Source of the DNA: JANXQG01 sp963824275
Lineage (GTDB): Bacteria; Planctomycetota; Planctomycetia; Pirellulales; Thermoguttaceae
Length of the DNA stretch: 64,000 nucleotides
Reading direction: 5' to 3'
NCBI GenBank assembly: GCA_963824275.1
Contig: CAWGOT010000001.1
Location: forward strand, 558,001-622,000
In this document: positions 16,801-29,355 of the stretch, one piece after another
How the letters are laid out: each line of letters opens with the position of its first letter
Numbering within the stretch: position 1 is the first letter of the stretch
Translations under genes and position numbers: made by a program
The notes under the pieces: generated by a model
Database searches by the model: none
What the model was told of the DNA's origin: nothing
What the model saw: only the letters and a program-made list of their open reading frames with translations

Positions 16801-18742
16801 GACGAACGAGGGGCGGATCGTGGAGGCTGAACTTTTGATGGCTGCGGCCATCCCACCGTCCACAGGGGATGCTGGCGCAGACCGCAAGGCCCAGGCGGCG
16901 CTGCTGGCCGACATGGTCGAACTCAATCTGCATGCCGGGCGGAGCGTGCGCGACGCCGCCGCTTGTTTCCGCCAGCTCCGGGAAGAATATGCCGACGTGC
17001 CTTGCCGCGCCGGTTCCAATGGGGAACAACTGACGCCCGCGCGATGGTTGGCCATCTTGCCCGATGGCGATGCCCTCCGCCGGGAGATCGCCTCGCCGGC
17101 GGGTGCCATGAACTCATGGTCGGCCTGGCCGGTCGGCGAAGTCGAGGCCAAGCCCGAGACGACCAGTCGGGTCAACAACCGCATGCCGCGCTTCGACCTG
17201 CGCTTGGGCGGCGGGGCCCCCGGCAGCCGGGGAGGACCGTTCTTTGCCGATTACTCGGTCAATATGGAGATCAACCAGCAGGAAGTCAGCCTCTGCAACG
17301 GCTTGGGAAGCCTGCAGAACCCGATCCGTCTGGTGGACAATGAAAATGGCCGCAATTACGGAGTGATGTACAACCAGAATACGACGCTGGCACGGACCTG
17401 TGGCCATATCTTGGTGATTTCCGCGGGAACGAGGATTTGGGCCCTCGATCCCTGGAACGCCGCAGGTGCGCCGCCCTCGGGCGGACCGGGATCGGCGCCG
17501 TCAGGCAAGGGTCCGCAGATTCTGTGGGCCCAGGACCTCTCCGATCCGACAGCCGATAACAACGGAAACATGGTCTTCATCAATAATGGCGGGGACCAGG
17601 ACATGCGTGCCAATCCGTTCGGTCCGGTCAACAGCCGCTACGTCAGCTTCCTGCGGAGGCGGAACCTCGTGGTCGTCGATCCGTTTACCGGCGAGCCGCT
17701 CTGGACGCGGCAGGACATTCCGCCGGGGAGCGAGGTTTTCGGCGACGAACAGTATGTGCTCGTTCTGCCGCCGACCGGCGATCAGGCATCGGTCTATCGC
17801 GGGACCGACGGCCAACTCTTGGGTACTCGCAAAGTCCCGCGGCCCAGCATGAATGGAAACCCGGCGTATTACGCCCAGATGGCGGGCAACTCGGCGTTGT
17901 CCGGCGCCGGAATCGAATACTTCGGCCGTCATGTTCTTACCTGGCAGCAAAGCAGCGATAATAAAGGTCGCGTGCTAGGCCTCTTCGATCCCTGGCAGCA
18001 GAAGGCGGTCTGGCCGTCGCGGAGCTTTGCCCTGGGAGCGTTCGCCTCGGTGGTCGGCAGCGAGGCGGTGGGCGTCCTGGAGCCGACCGGACATTTCGTG
18101 CTGGTCGCTCTTTCCGACGGCCGCACGATCGCCGATTTGCAACTCGCGATCCGGCCGCAGTGCGCTCCGACGGACCTTCTGGTGACGCGGCTGGGCGATC
18201 AGTACATCGTGGTGGCCAACGATAACCGGGTGCTGGGCACCGACGGCCAGGAGAACGTGCAGCCGCCGCAGGGAATGTCGTGCTATCCGCTGCGCCGGGC
18301 CCGCATCTACGCCCTCGACCTCGCGGGAAAGCCTGTTTGGCCGGCCCCGGTCAACGTCGATCACCAGCAGTTTCTCCTCAGCCAGCCGGGGCGCTTGCCG
18401 GTGCTGTTGTTTGTGGTCTTCCATTACGACATCAATCGCGCCGCGCAGCCCCAGGTAGCGACCTGGCGAACCTCGCTGGTAGCCGTCGACCGCCGCAGCG
18501 GCAATATCGTCTACGATAAGGATGCGACGGGGCAAGTCCGCGGGATGGGAGTGGAAATCCGCGGCGATCCGGTGGCGAAGACCGTGCGGGTCGCCGCCAA
18601 TAACGATGTCCTGAACCTGGCCTTTACGGACAATCCGGTCAAGAATACGGTGCGTCAGAGCACGGGCGTGAAGAAGCCCGCCGGCAAGTTGGGCGAGGCC
18701 CTCTTGGATGCCGTCGAGGGCGCAGCGGGCGTGAGGCAATGA
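13850..18742 (+). CDS. Giant secreted PQQ-like beta-propeller/TPR protein (four frameshifts)
   Basis: One locus of about 1632 residues after repair. ATG 13850 (MEKWGGALPKILLPVV...) gives a signal peptide ending near VLGQ. An N-terminal helical, TPR-like region is followed by a first propeller with PQQ-type repeats (for example VLAIDFKTGKRLWQT, LLALDAATGKVLWSQQ). A second helical region (about residues 760-1030) and a second propeller (LVVVDPFTGEPLWTRQ, VAVDRRSGNIVYDK) complete it. The frame shifts near 15645 (one CG restores it), 15955, 16065 and 16155. It is probably an exported scaffold or BamB-like protein. No enzyme active site was identified. Confidence 0.85.
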
Positions 18743-18758
18743 GGGCAGGGAGCATTTG

Positions 18759-18784
18759 AGTACTCAGTACTCAGTACTGAGTGG
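18759..18784. repeat. Seven-base-period repeat (AGTACTC)
   Basis: Three and a half AGTACTC units. It lies upstream of the true start of the next gene and, if translated, would give an unlikely MSTQYSVLSGEW leader. Confidence 0.75.
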
Positions 18785-18824
18785 CGAGTGGAAGGAAGTA
18801 ACGACCGGGTACGGAGAGTTTTTT

Positions 18825-19937
18825 ATGAGCACTGCATATCGGAATGCGACCTATGGGAGCCATAGGACCTATACGATACGATTCGGGAGTTTGGTCTTAG
18901 TTGCGATCGCTTTGGCACTGCCGGCGCGAGCCTGGAGCGCGGACAAAGTGAGCGACCGGGACATCGACCGCACGATCGCCCGCGGCCTGGATTGGCTTGC
19001 CGCGCGGCAGTCGCGGCTGGGCCATTGGACGGCTCCCGAGGGCAGCTACCCGGCCGCCATCACGGCGCTTTCGGCCACGGCCTTGCTGTGCGAGGGTTCG
19101 ACCACCACGCAGGGCAAATACTCCGCCAATATCCAACGCGCCGTGAACTACCTGGTCAGCCATGCCAACAAGACCACCGGCCTGATCGGCTCGCGAGAGG
19201 ATGCCCGCTACACCTACGGACACGGTTTCTCCATGCTCTTCCTTTCCCAGGTATTGGGGGAAGAAGAGGACGCCGATCGCCGCAAGGAACTGATTGACGT
19301 CCTGAACAATGCCGTCAAGTTCACCGGCCAGGCCCAGACCTCGTCCGGCGGCTGGGGCTATGTCAGCGCCAAAGACGGCGGCGACTTCGACGAAGGCTCG
19401 ACCACGATCACCCAGGTCCAGGGACTGCGCGGCTGCCGCAACGCGGGAATTGCCGTGCCCAAAGAGATCATTGAGAAGGCTGTAAAATATATTCGCACCT
19501 GCACCACTGCAGACGGCGGCGTGGCCTACAGCTACGCCACGCGCGGCGGAGGCGCCCGTCCCGCCATCACGGCCGCCGCCATCGCCTGCCTGTTCAACGC
19601 CGGCGAGTATGACGCCAAGGACGGCGACAAGGACAAGGTCGACGCCGTGCAGAAGATGTTGAAATACTGCGAGCAGAACCTGGGCACGTCCAATTCGAAC
19701 GCTGCCCTGATCATGGGCCATTGGCATTACGCCCACTATTACTATTCCCAGGTCCTCTACCGCGAGGGCGGAGAGAAGTGGGATGCCTACCGCAAGGAGA
19801 TTTTTACCCGCCTGGTCGGCGAAGCCAATGCCGACGGCTTTTGGGACCAGGGCTACTTGGGCGCGGCCTATACCACCGCCATGAACCTCACGATCCTGCA
19901 ACTCGACCGCGGCACCCTGCCGATTTACCAACGCTAA
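18825..19937 (+). CDS. Secreted prenyltransferase/squalene-oxidase repeat protein
   Basis: 370 residues from ATG 18825, preceded by GGAGAG. Signal peptide with core SLVLVAIALALPARAWSA. Repeats of the alpha/alpha-toroid fold (LDWLAARQSRLGHWT, SSGGWGYVSAKDGGDF, GFWDQGYLGAAYTTAM) as in squalene cyclases and protein prenyltransferases. The catalytic DxDD motif is not seen, so it is probably a structural or binding version exported to the periplasm. First gene of the MoxR cluster. Confidence 0.88.
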   Translation: MSTAYRNATYGSHRTYTIRFGSLVLVAIALALPARAWSADKVSDRDIDRTIARGLDWLAARQSRLGHWTAPEGSYPAAITALSATALLCEGSTTTQGKYSANIQRAVNYLVSHANKTTGLIGSREDARYTYGHGFSMLFLSQVLGEEEDADRRKELIDVLNNAVKFTGQAQTSSGGWGYVSAKDGGDFDEGSTTITQVQGLRGCRNAGIAVPKEIIEKAVKYIRTCTTADGGVAYSYATRGGGARPAITAAAIACLFNAGEYDAKDGDKDKVDAVQKMLKYCEQNLGTSNSNAALIMGHWHYAHYYYSQVLYREGGEKWDAYRKEIFTRLVGEANADGFWDQGYLGAAYTTAMNLTILQLDRGTLPIYQR

Positions 19938-19955
19938 TTGACCCCGAAATCGACT

Positions 19956-21007
<1,052 letters not shown>

Positions 21008-21897
21008 CGCGATCAAGCGGATTGCGCGGCTGGAAATGCGTGCCCGGCACGTCGTCGAGGGTTTTCTCTCCGGCATGCATCGCAGTCCCTACTTCGGCCA
21101 GTCGATCGAGTTTCGCCAGCACCGCGAATACACCTTCGGCGACGACCCCCGGCACATCGACTGGAAACTGTGGGCCAAGCAGGACCGCTACTACGTCAAG
21201 CAGTTCGAGGAGGAGACGAACCTCCGCGGCACGCTGCTGGTGGACGTCTCCGGCAGCATGCGCTACGGTCGCGGGGCCATGAACAAGTTCGAGTACGGCG
21301 CGACGATCGCCAGCAGCCTGGCCTATTTGCTCCTGCGACAGCAGGACTCCGTGGGTTGCGTCTCGTTCGACGAGAAAGTGCGGATGATCGTCCCCCTGCG
21401 GGCGAAGCGGAACCACCTCGACTCGATCCTCCAGGCCCTCAACGTCAGCACGCCCCGCGACAAGACCAATATCTACCCGATCCTCCGCGAGGTTGCCGAG
21501 AGCTTTCCCCGCCGGGGGATGATGATCCTCCTCTCCGACCTGCTCGCGCCGCGGGAGGGTCTGTTCCGAGGGTTGAAGCTGCTGGGCAGCCGCGGGCACG
21601 ACATTATGGTCTTCCATTTGCTGGACGACGATGAGTTGGACTTTCCCTTCACGGGTCCGACGCGTTTCGAGGGGCTGGAGATGCCCGATATCGTGCGCTG
21701 TAACCCCCGCGCCTGCGCGACGGCTACCTGCGGGCCATGCAAGACTACCTGGAGGAAGTCCGCCGCGGTTGCACGCGAAACAACGTCGATTACACGCTCC
21801 TGCGGACGAGTCAACCGCTGGACGCCGCGCTGGCCGCGTTCTGAGCAATCGCTTGGGGATGCATCATAAGAACCGCGTGTGACGGGGCGGAGCATGA

Positions 21898-21960
21898 CAA
21901 AATCCGAAATCCGAATATCGAAATTCGAAACAAATACTAAATACCAAGAAGAAATCTAAA
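21898..21960. repeat. Seven-base-period repeat (AAATCCG type)
   Basis: AAATCCG units followed by diverged units (AATATCG, AAATTCG, AACAAAT) in an otherwise GC-rich context. A related copy lies at 42943-43000. Confidence 0.7.
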
Positions 21961-21981
21961 ACAATGAGTGTCGTTCGTTAA

Positions 21982-24212
21982 ATGTTTCCGTTGGTCCATC
22001 CATTTACCTGGGGTTTGTGGCTCGTTGGCGTGCCGGTGTTGATCCACCTGATCAACATGCTGCGCCACCAGCGCGTCGAGTGGGCGGCCATGGAGTTCCT
22101 GCTGCAGAGCCAGAAGAAGCATCGCACGTGGGTCATTCTCAAGCAATTGCTCCTGCTCTTGCTGCGGATGGCGGCCATTGCCCTGGTGGTGCTGGCCCTG
22201 GCCCAGCCGCTGCTGCCCGACCGCTGGGGCAGCTTCCTCGGCGCCAGCCCACGCATCATATCGTGGTCCTGGACGACAGTTACTCGATGTCGGAGAACCT
22301 GGGCTCGACGACGGCCTTCGACCAGGCCAAGAAGGCGATTTCCCGCCTGGGCGAATCGGTGGTCCGCCCGCGCGAGCCGCAGACCTTCACGCTCCTGCGG
22401 CTCTCGCGCGTGGGCGGCCGTTATGGCCTCACCCGGCCCGATTTCCAGAAGGAGACGGTCGATGCCGACTTTGCCCAGCGCCTGGCCAAGACCTTGGAAT
22501 CGGTCAACGTCTCGCAGACCGCCGCCGAGCCGCTGCCGGCCTTCGAGGCCATTCAGCAGTTGCTGGGTGAGAATGCGGGCGATCGCCGCATCGTCTATCT
22601 CTTCACCGACTTTCGCACCCGCCAGTGGGACAAGCCGGATGACTTGAAAAAACGCCTCGCCGCGCTCGACGAGAACCACGCCGAGATCCGGCTGATCGAC
22701 TGCGTGGAGGAGCCCGGCCGGCCGAACCTGGCGATCACCTCCCTGGAGCCGGAGGAAGGAATTCGTGCCGCGGGCGTGCAGTGGCGGATGCAGGTCTCCG
22801 TGCAGAATTTCGGCCCCGCCGCGGTTCGCAACGTGCCCGTCTACTGGTCGGCCGACGGCAACCTGCACGGGAGCGTCCAGATCCGCGAGATCTTGCCAGG
22901 CCGTTCGGCGGAGAAGCAGTTCGAACGTCAATTTCGCCGTTGCCGGCGAGCACCTGATCGAGGCCCGCCTGAATGCCGACGCCGTGCTCGCCGACAACCA
23001 GCGGTTTGCCGTCGTCGACCTGCCGGTGACGACCCCCGTGCTCCTGGTCGACGGCCAGCGGTCGGCGTCGAACTCGAAGCCCATCGCGCTGGCCTTGACG
23101 GTCCACAAGGGCATCCAAGTGGAAATGGCCGCCGCCGACTACTTGTCCGCGCCGAAGCGGCCGCTCGCCGATTTCGCCATGATTTGCGTGAGCAATTGCA
23201 GCAAGATCGAGCGCTCGGGCGTCGAGGCCCTGGAGAAATACGTCGCCGGGGGCGGCGGCGTGCTCTTCGTCACCGGACCGCTGACCCGCGGCGACACGGT
23301 GAACCAGGACTTGTATCGCAACGGCAAGGGCTTGTTTCCCCTGCCCTTGGGCGAACCGGCGCCGCTGGTGGGCGATCCGCTGGACAATACGCCGGACGTG
23401 CAATCGGAGGAACACTACCTCTTCCGCAACATGGACCATCGCGTGGAGAACATCTCGAAGATCTTCGTGAAGCAATATTTTGCCGTTTCGGCCGATTGGA
23501 AGGCCGAGAAAGATCCTTCCGTGGGGGTCATCATGCGGCTTCGCAACCGCGCCCCGCTGTTGGTGGAGAAGAGTTTCGGCCGCGGGCGGGTGCTGGCCTT
23601 CCTTTCCACGACCTCGGACCGCTGGAACAATTGGTTCAACAATAACGAAACCGCTTCATTTTTCGGCTTCGTCGTGGAAATGGTCCCCTATCTCTCGCAT
23701 CGTTTTGGAACCGGCGCGGGGCTGCTGGTGGGCGAACCGAAAACGATGTCGTTCAGCAGTCCGCCCTTCGAGCCGGCGGTCCGCTTCTCCGGTCCTGGCG
23801 AAGCCGCGACGGCCACGCTCAACGGCGACGCCTCCGGCAAGGACCAGCAGACCGTGACCTACACGAAGACGGAACTGGCCGGGTTCTACAAGGCCCTGCT
23901 CGAGCAGCCGTCGCACAAGACCGAGTCCCGCAACTTCGCCGTCAACGTCGATGCCAATGAAGGCGATTTGCGAGGGCTGTCCGGTTCCGACCTGGCTTGC
24001 GCCTGACTCCCGTGAACTACAAGTTCGAGTACGCATCGAACTTCCAGACGCAACTCGACGAAACCGAGGGCCGCAATCTGGGCGACCTGTTCCTGTTGAT
24101 TCTCTTGATCGTGCTCATCGTGGAGCAGTTGTTCGCCTGGTCGTGCAGCTACCACATTGCCTCGCACATGACGAATCCTTGGACCCCGGCAGGGAAAGGA
24201 GGCCCGGCATGA
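21982..24212 (+). CDS. BatA-type VWA membrane protein (three frameshifts)
   Basis: About 744 residues after repair. The N-terminal aerotolerance-regulator region (MFPLVHPFTWGLWLVGVPVL...) has two membrane helices. A VWA-like domain follows with VVLDDSYSMSE in the MIDAS position, then beta-rich domains and a C-terminal membrane helix (LFLLILLIVLIVEQLF). The frame breaks near 22251 (CCCC to CCC), 22935 (AGTTCGAACGTC, two bases missing) and 23995 (GCGCCTGAC, one C missing). It probably works with MoxR and DUF58 in an envelope complex. The stop overlaps the next start (ATGA). Confidence 0.87.
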
Positions 24213-26728
24213 TCTCCTCCGCGCTCTGGCTGCTGGCCGAAGGGTCGGTCACGACGAAATTCGAGTTTGGGCGGATCCAGTCCAACGACGATTGGTGGAT
24301 CTATGCGGGTATCCTGCTGGCGATTCTTGCCCCCCTGGTCTGGATCTACCGCCGCGACGCGGGCGAGTTGCCCTGGTATTTACGCATCGGACTGCCGCTG
24401 TTGCGGACATTGGTGCTGATCGGCCTGCTCGTGGTCTATCTCCAACCGCGGTGGCGGAGCCAGCGAGAGGAGCATGTCGACAGTCGCGTGCTGATGCTGG
24501 TCGATACGAGCGGGAGCATGGGCCTCGACACCGCCGGCGGCAAGAAAGGCGCCTCGCGGCTGCAACAGGTCGCCGCCGCGCTGGACAACACCAACTTCCT
24601 CGCCCGCCTGCGGAAGAAGCACAATGTCACCGTCGTGACCTTTAACAGCGTCTTGGAAAACGACCGCCGCGTGGTCTTGCCGCTGGAGGCGGGGAGCGAG
24701 GAGCAGGGGGCAGGGAGCAGGGAGCAGGGAGCAGGGAGCGGGGAGCAGGGAGCGGGGAGCGGGGAGCAGGGAGCAAGACTTCCTTCTCCGGGCTCCCTGC
24801 CGCCCGCGTGGAGCAAACAGCTCGTCCCCGGCGGCACCGAAACGCGGCTCGGCGAGGCCCTCAAACAACTCCTGCAAGAGGAGCGGAGCACGCCCGTTTC
24901 GGGGGTCGTGCTGATCAGCGACGGCGGCCTCAACGCCGGCGAGTCGCCCGATGCCGCGGAGGATCTCGCCCGCGAGTCGCACATTCCCATCTATACCATC
25001 GGTGTCGGGTCGGAAAAGAAGCCCGTCGACATCCGCCTGGCCGACTTCAACGTCCCCTCGCGGGTCTTTCCCGGCGATCGCTTTTCCGTGGAAGGATCGA
25101 TCCAGGGCTACGGTCTGAAGGGGCAATCGGTGCGCGTGGAGTTGTGGTCCCGCGAAGGCGCGGCTGCCACCGATCCCAAGAATCGCGGACAGGGCCGCGT
25201 CGTTGACTCGGTCGAAAAGGTCCTTCTCGGGGATGGCGAGGCGGTGCCCGTCAAGTTCGAGTTGCCGCCCTCGGAACTGGGCCACCGCGTGCTCGGCCTG
25301 CACGTGAAGGCTCCTCCGGGAAGTTCCGATGCTTCCGACAAATTCCTCGAGGGGGCCGTGGACGTCTCCGAGCACCAGACGCACGTGCTCCTGCTGGCCG
25401 GCGGTCCCTTGCGCGACTATCAATATCTCCGCACGCTCCTCTTCCGCGACAAATCGATGAAGGTCAACGTCCTCTTGCAGTCCGGCCAGCCCGGCATGTC
25501 GCAGGAGGCCTCGAACATCCTCAGCGAATTCCCCTCCTCGCAACTGGAAATGGCCGATTACGATTGCCTTGTCGGCTTCGATCCCGATTGGAAAGCCCTC
25601 AACCCCAAGCAGGTTGAGGCCTTGTACAAGTGGGTCGATGAGGACCACGGCGGGATGATCGTGGTGGCCGGCCCGGTCTATGCGGGTCATGCCGCCGAGG
25701 GCTGGGTCGACGATCCGGGCATGGCCATGATCCGCCGCCTGTACCCGGTCGAATTCAACCAGGGACTGAGCACGATGAGCAACGCGACGTACACCTCGGA
25801 GGAGCCCTGGCCGCTGGAGTTCACCCGCGAAGGCCTGCAGGCTTCCTATCTTTGGCTGGGCGACTCGGCCATCGCCTCGCAGGCGGCATGGTCGCAATTT
25901 CGCGGCGTCTACAGCTTCTGCCCGCTCCGCGACAAGAAGTTCGGCGCCACCGTGCTGGCCCGCTTCGGCGATTCCCGCACTGCCGTGGGCGGCCAGCAGC
26001 CGATCTACATGGCCGTGCATCGCCCCAGTGTCTCGCCCGTCTTGTATCTGGGCAGTGCCGAGACGTGGCGGCTGAGGGCGGTCGATCCGGCGTTGTTCGA
26101 CCAGTTCTGGACGAAGACCATTCGCTTCGTGGCCCAGGAGCATCTCCTGCGGCAGTCGTCGCGGGGCTCGCTCTCGATCGATCGCGACAAATACAATGTG
26201 GGGGCTACGGTGGAAGTGCGGGCGCAACTGCAGAACCCCAACTTGCAGCCGCTGACCGCCCCCACCGTGATCCTGGATGTTATCCGCGACCGCATCGACC
26301 GCCAGGAGGTCTTGATGCCCGCCGATCCGAGCCGTCCCGGACGCTACGTGGTGGAAGTGCCCGTGTTGCGGGACGGCGAATACGACCTGGAGGTGGCGGT
26401 GCCGGAGAGCGCCAACGAGCGGTTGCATCAGTCTTTCCGCGGCGTCGTGCCCCGCTTGGAAGAAGATAATCCGCAACGCAACGCGGACCTCTTGCGGGAA
26501 ATAGCCCGCAAGACCGAGGGCGAATACTACGATGACCTGCCGGCGACCCTCAGCGACACGGCCTCGCCCTCGCTGGTCGATCGGCTCAAGGACGTCAGCC
26601 GCACGGAGTTGATTCCGCTGGCCCCCAAGCCGGAAGAGGACGAGAAATGGCTGAAATGGATGCTGATTGCCCTGTGCGGCGTTCTGAGTTTGGAATGGCT
26701 GGTCCGGCGTTTGGCGAAACTAGCATGA
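24209..26728 (+). CDS. Large VWA-domain membrane protein with glutamine-amidotransferase-like region
   Basis: 839 residues with an intact frame and AAAGGAGG upstream. Two N-terminal membrane helices (about 30-48 and 61-79), a VWA domain with LVDTSGSMG and LISDGGLNAG, then extracytoplasmic domains including an amidotransferase-like fold (LLLAGGPLRDYQYLRTLLFR), and a C-terminal helix (WMLIALCGVLSLEWLV). A heptanucleotide repeat adds about 37 residues (GSREQGAGSGEQGA...) within the VWA domain. Fourth gene of the MoxR operon. Confidence 0.9.
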   Translation: MISSALWLLAEGSVTTKFEFGRIQSNDDWWIYAGILLAILAPLVWIYRRDAGELPWYLRIGLPLLRTLVLIGLLVVYLQPRWRSQREEHVDSRVLMLVDTSGSMGLDTAGGKKGASRLQQVAAALDNTNFLARLRKKHNVTVVTFNSVLENDRRVVLPLEAGSEEQGAGSREQGAGSGEQGAGSGEQGARLPSPGSLPPAWSKQLVPGGTETRLGEALKQLLQEERSTPVSGVVLISDGGLNAGESPDAAEDLARESHIPIYTIGVGSEKKPVDIRLADFNVPSRVFPGDRFSVEGSIQGYGLKGQSVRVELWSREGAAATDPKNRGQGRVVDSVEKVLLGDGEAVPVKFELPPSELGHRVLGLHVKAPPGSSDASDKFLEGAVDVSEHQTHVLLLAGGPLRDYQYLRTLLFRDKSMKVNVLLQSGQPGMSQEASNILSEFPSSQLEMADYDCLVGFDPDWKALNPKQVEALYKWVDEDHGGMIVVAGPVYAGHAAEGWVDDPGMAMIRRLYPVEFNQGLSTMSNATYTSEEPWPLEFTREGLQASYLWLGDSAIASQAAWSQFRGVYSFCPLRDKKFGATVLARFGDSRTAVGGQQPIYMAVHRPSVSPVLYLGSAETWRLRAVDPALFDQFWTKTIRFVAQEHLLRQSSRGSLSIDRDKYNVGATVEVRAQLQNPNLQPLTAPTVILDVIRDRIDRQEVLMPADPSRPGRYVVEVPVLRDGEYDLEVAVPESANERLHQSFRGVVPRLEEDNPQRNADLLREIARKTEGEYYDDLPATLSDTASPSLVDRLKDVSRTELIPLAPKPEEDEKWLKWMLIALCGVLSLEWLVRRLAKLA
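24689..24802. repeat. GGGAGCA heptanucleotide repeat inserted in frame
   Basis: About 12 units of GGGAGCA and close variants, closed by an inverted CTCCGGGCTCCCTGC. It encodes heptads EQGAGSR/EQGAGSG. The 7-base period means that any frame would stay open. A second copy of the family lies at 27106-27219. Confidence 0.9.
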
Positions 26729-26741
26729 ACGGCAAAGAATT

Positions 26742-29349
26742 ATGGCAACCCTAGAACACGAAACCGGGGGCACCCAGTACCCTGGGTCCCCTGCGATCCG
26801 TCGGCAGCTTAACGCTCTGCGCCGAGGATTCGTCGCTATGTCTGGCTGGAAGGGCTGGCGGCCATGGCCGTCTGGGTCGGCGCGGCATTTTGGGGGAGCA
26901 TGGCGCTGGATTGGTGCTTTGAGCTGCCCCGTCCGCTCCGCGTGGCCGTCTTGGCCGGTGCCGGCATCGGTCTGGCTGTGGTGCTCTTCCGGTTCATCCT
27001 CCGCCGGGCGTTCGTCCGCCTCAGCGATGGCAACATGGCCACGCTTCTGGAGCGGCAGTTTCCCCAATTCAACGACAGCCTGCTGACCTCGGTGCTGCTG
27101 TGTGGCGGGGAGCAGGCGGGGTACTCGCTCCGCGGGTCGGGGAGCGGGGAGCAGGGAGCAAGAAATGACCCCGCTTCTACCGAACTTTCTCCCGGCTCCC
27201 AGCTCCCTGCTCCCCGCTTTGAGATGCTCGCCCGCACCACCCGCGTGGCCCAGCAGGGCCTGGCCGCTGCGCCGCTCTCCCAGGTCTTCAACCCTATGCC
27301 GCTGGTGCGGAAGGCCGTCATTGCCTTAGGGTTGGCTGCGGCAGTTGGCCTTCTGGCGGTCGTGAATTCGCCCGTGCTCAATCTATGGGCCGAGCGGAAT
27401 CTGCTCCTGTCCGGCGCGATATGGCCGCGCAAGATCCGCCTGGAGGCCGTGGGCTTTGCGGATGACGGCAGCGGCCACCTGGTCGCCAAGGTGGCCAAGG
27501 GCTCGAATTTCGATCTCCGCGTGCAGGCCTTCCGCGGCGACACCGAGATCCCCGTCATTCCGCAAAAGGTCGAGGTCCGCTACCGCGACGATGCCGGCGG
27601 CCGCGATCGGAAGACCATGAAGAACATTGGCCGGCCCGCGAGTTCGCCGGGCACCATCTACCCATGGTCGGCGGACGCCGTGCTCCAGGAATACAGCCAC
27701 CAGTTTACCGGCGTGCTTTCCACACAACATCTCGACATCGCCGGCGGCGATGCCCGCCTGAGGGACCTTGAGTTGAAGGTCGTGCCCAACCCCGACCTGA
27801 CCCTGAAATTGGTATGCAAGTACCCACACTATATCGAGCGCAATCCGTTGACGATCGATCCCGTCAGTCCGGCGGTTCCCATTCGCGTGCCGATCGGCTC
27901 CATCGTCACGATCTTCGGCACTTCGACCAAGCCGCTGGAGACGGCGCGGATCGACGGCCCGGCCGAGGAGAACAACCAGGGGTGGTCGCGGCAATTCGGC
28001 GGCGACGAACTGGGCGCCGAGCGCAAGGAGTTCACGTACTCGTTTGAACCGTTCCCCGCCCCCAAGGCCAAGCCGGCCGATGCCGCCGCAGGGAGTGGCG
28101 GGAAGGGCGCCGAGGGAAAGAACGCCGGACAGAAGACGGCCCAGGGTGATCCGGCGGACAAGTCGCCGCATGACTATCTGCTCCAATTCACCCTCCGCGA
28201 TACCGACGGACTGAAGACCCGCGACCCACTCGTCCTGACGTTGGTGGCCGTGCCCGACGAAGCCCCGGAAGTCAAAGTCCACCTCGTCGGCACTCGGGAA
28301 CCGGTGGTTACGCCCAAAGGCCGCCTGCCCGTGGCCGGCACGATCACGGACGACTGGGGCCTGGGGAAGGTCTGGTGGAATTACACCGTCTCCGAACGCG
28401 CCCGGCGGCGGCCCCGAGAAGCCCCGTTGCCGATGATTCCAAGCCGCGAGAAACTCCCCAGGCCCCCCGGCAGCGCGCGGGCGAGGTGCCGCTGGCCGAG
28501 TTGCCTAAACATCTGCCAGAGTATGTCGTCAAAGAAGCAGACGTGAAAGCAGACCAGCTCAGCCTGGCTACGGGCGAGCGGCTGACGCTGGCGGTGAAGG
28601 CTGCGGACCTTTGCGACTTTGTCGCCGGTCCCAACGTTGGTAGCGGTGAGACCTGGCAATTGGACGTTGTCTCCATGGATGAACTGCTGACGCGGCTGGA
28701 AGCCCAGGAATTGCTCGTGAAACAGCGGTTTGAGGCGATTATCGAGGAAATGACGGAGACGCGGAACCTGCTTCTGAGAATGGACTTCACCCCTCCAGGG
28801 ATGGACGCAGCCGCGCCCCCCAAGGCCAGGTCGGCCGGCTCCGACCCGGGCAATGCGCCCGAAAAAACACTTAACTTAACCGCCGAAGAACTGAGCAAAC
28901 GCCGTTTGGAACGAACTTTGCAGGCGCTGCAGAACTGCCGCAAGAACCACGCGGAAACCGCTGACGTGATTGCCGCCATTGAGGAAATTCGGTTACAATT
29001 GGAGAATAATCAGGTTGACGACGAGAAACACAAGAAACGGATCGAAAAGCGGGTTTTGCAGCCGCTGCACGAGATCGTCGACGGCATGTTCCCCCTTCTG
29101 GACAAGGAACTGATGGACCTCAAAGAGGTCGTCGACAATCTCTCGACCGGGCCGAAGGCCCGCGACGCCGCCCAGAAACAGGCCGATTTGATCCTTGCCA
29201 AAATGCAGGTAGTGCTCAATGATATGATGAAGGCGGAAGATTTTCAGCGTGAAGTCGTGGAGCGGTTGAAGAAGATCATCCAGAAGCAGCAGGAATTGAT
29301 GAAGCAGACCGAAAAAACTGAACAAGAAAGCCTTGGCGAAAAGGAGTGA
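26742..29349 (+). CDS. Large membrane protein of the MoxR cluster, DUF4175-like (two frameshifts)
   Basis: About 869 residues after repair. Two N-terminal helices (about 40-78), a third near residue 195 (AVIALGLAAAVGLLAVV), then extracytoplasmic beta-rich domains (PEVKVHLVGTREPVVTPKGRLPVAGTITDDWGLGKVWW) and a long C-terminal coiled coil ending near EQESLGEKE. Frame breaks are near 26823 and 28410, one base each. Its N-terminus carries a palindromic repeat (GGTQYPGSPAI) and residues about 123-160 a GGGAGCA-type repeat. The function is not known; genes of this type sit after VWA genes in planctomycetes. Confidence 0.75.
26765..26797. repeat. Short palindromic repeat at the start of the DUF4175-like gene
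   Basis: GGGCACCCAGTACCCTGGGT palindrome, matching the element in the first kinase (1045-1076). It encodes GGTQYPGSPA right after the start codon region. Confidence 0.55.
27106..27219. repeat. GGGAGCA-type repeat with inverted arm, in frame
   Basis: GGGGAGC/GGGAGCA units at 27106-27160 are followed by the inverted sequence (CTCCCGGCTCCCAGCTCCCTGCTCCCC) at 27190-27217. It forms a potential long hairpin and adds about 38 residues to the protein without stopping the frame. Confidence 0.85.
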
Positions 29350-29355
29350 CCCCCA

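Noticed and set aside
24380..26476. 698-codon open frame on the minus strand opposite the VWA gene
   Set aside because: Shadow of a GC-rich gene. The plus-strand frame has VWA motifs, a ribosome site and operon overlap; the antisense product has none.
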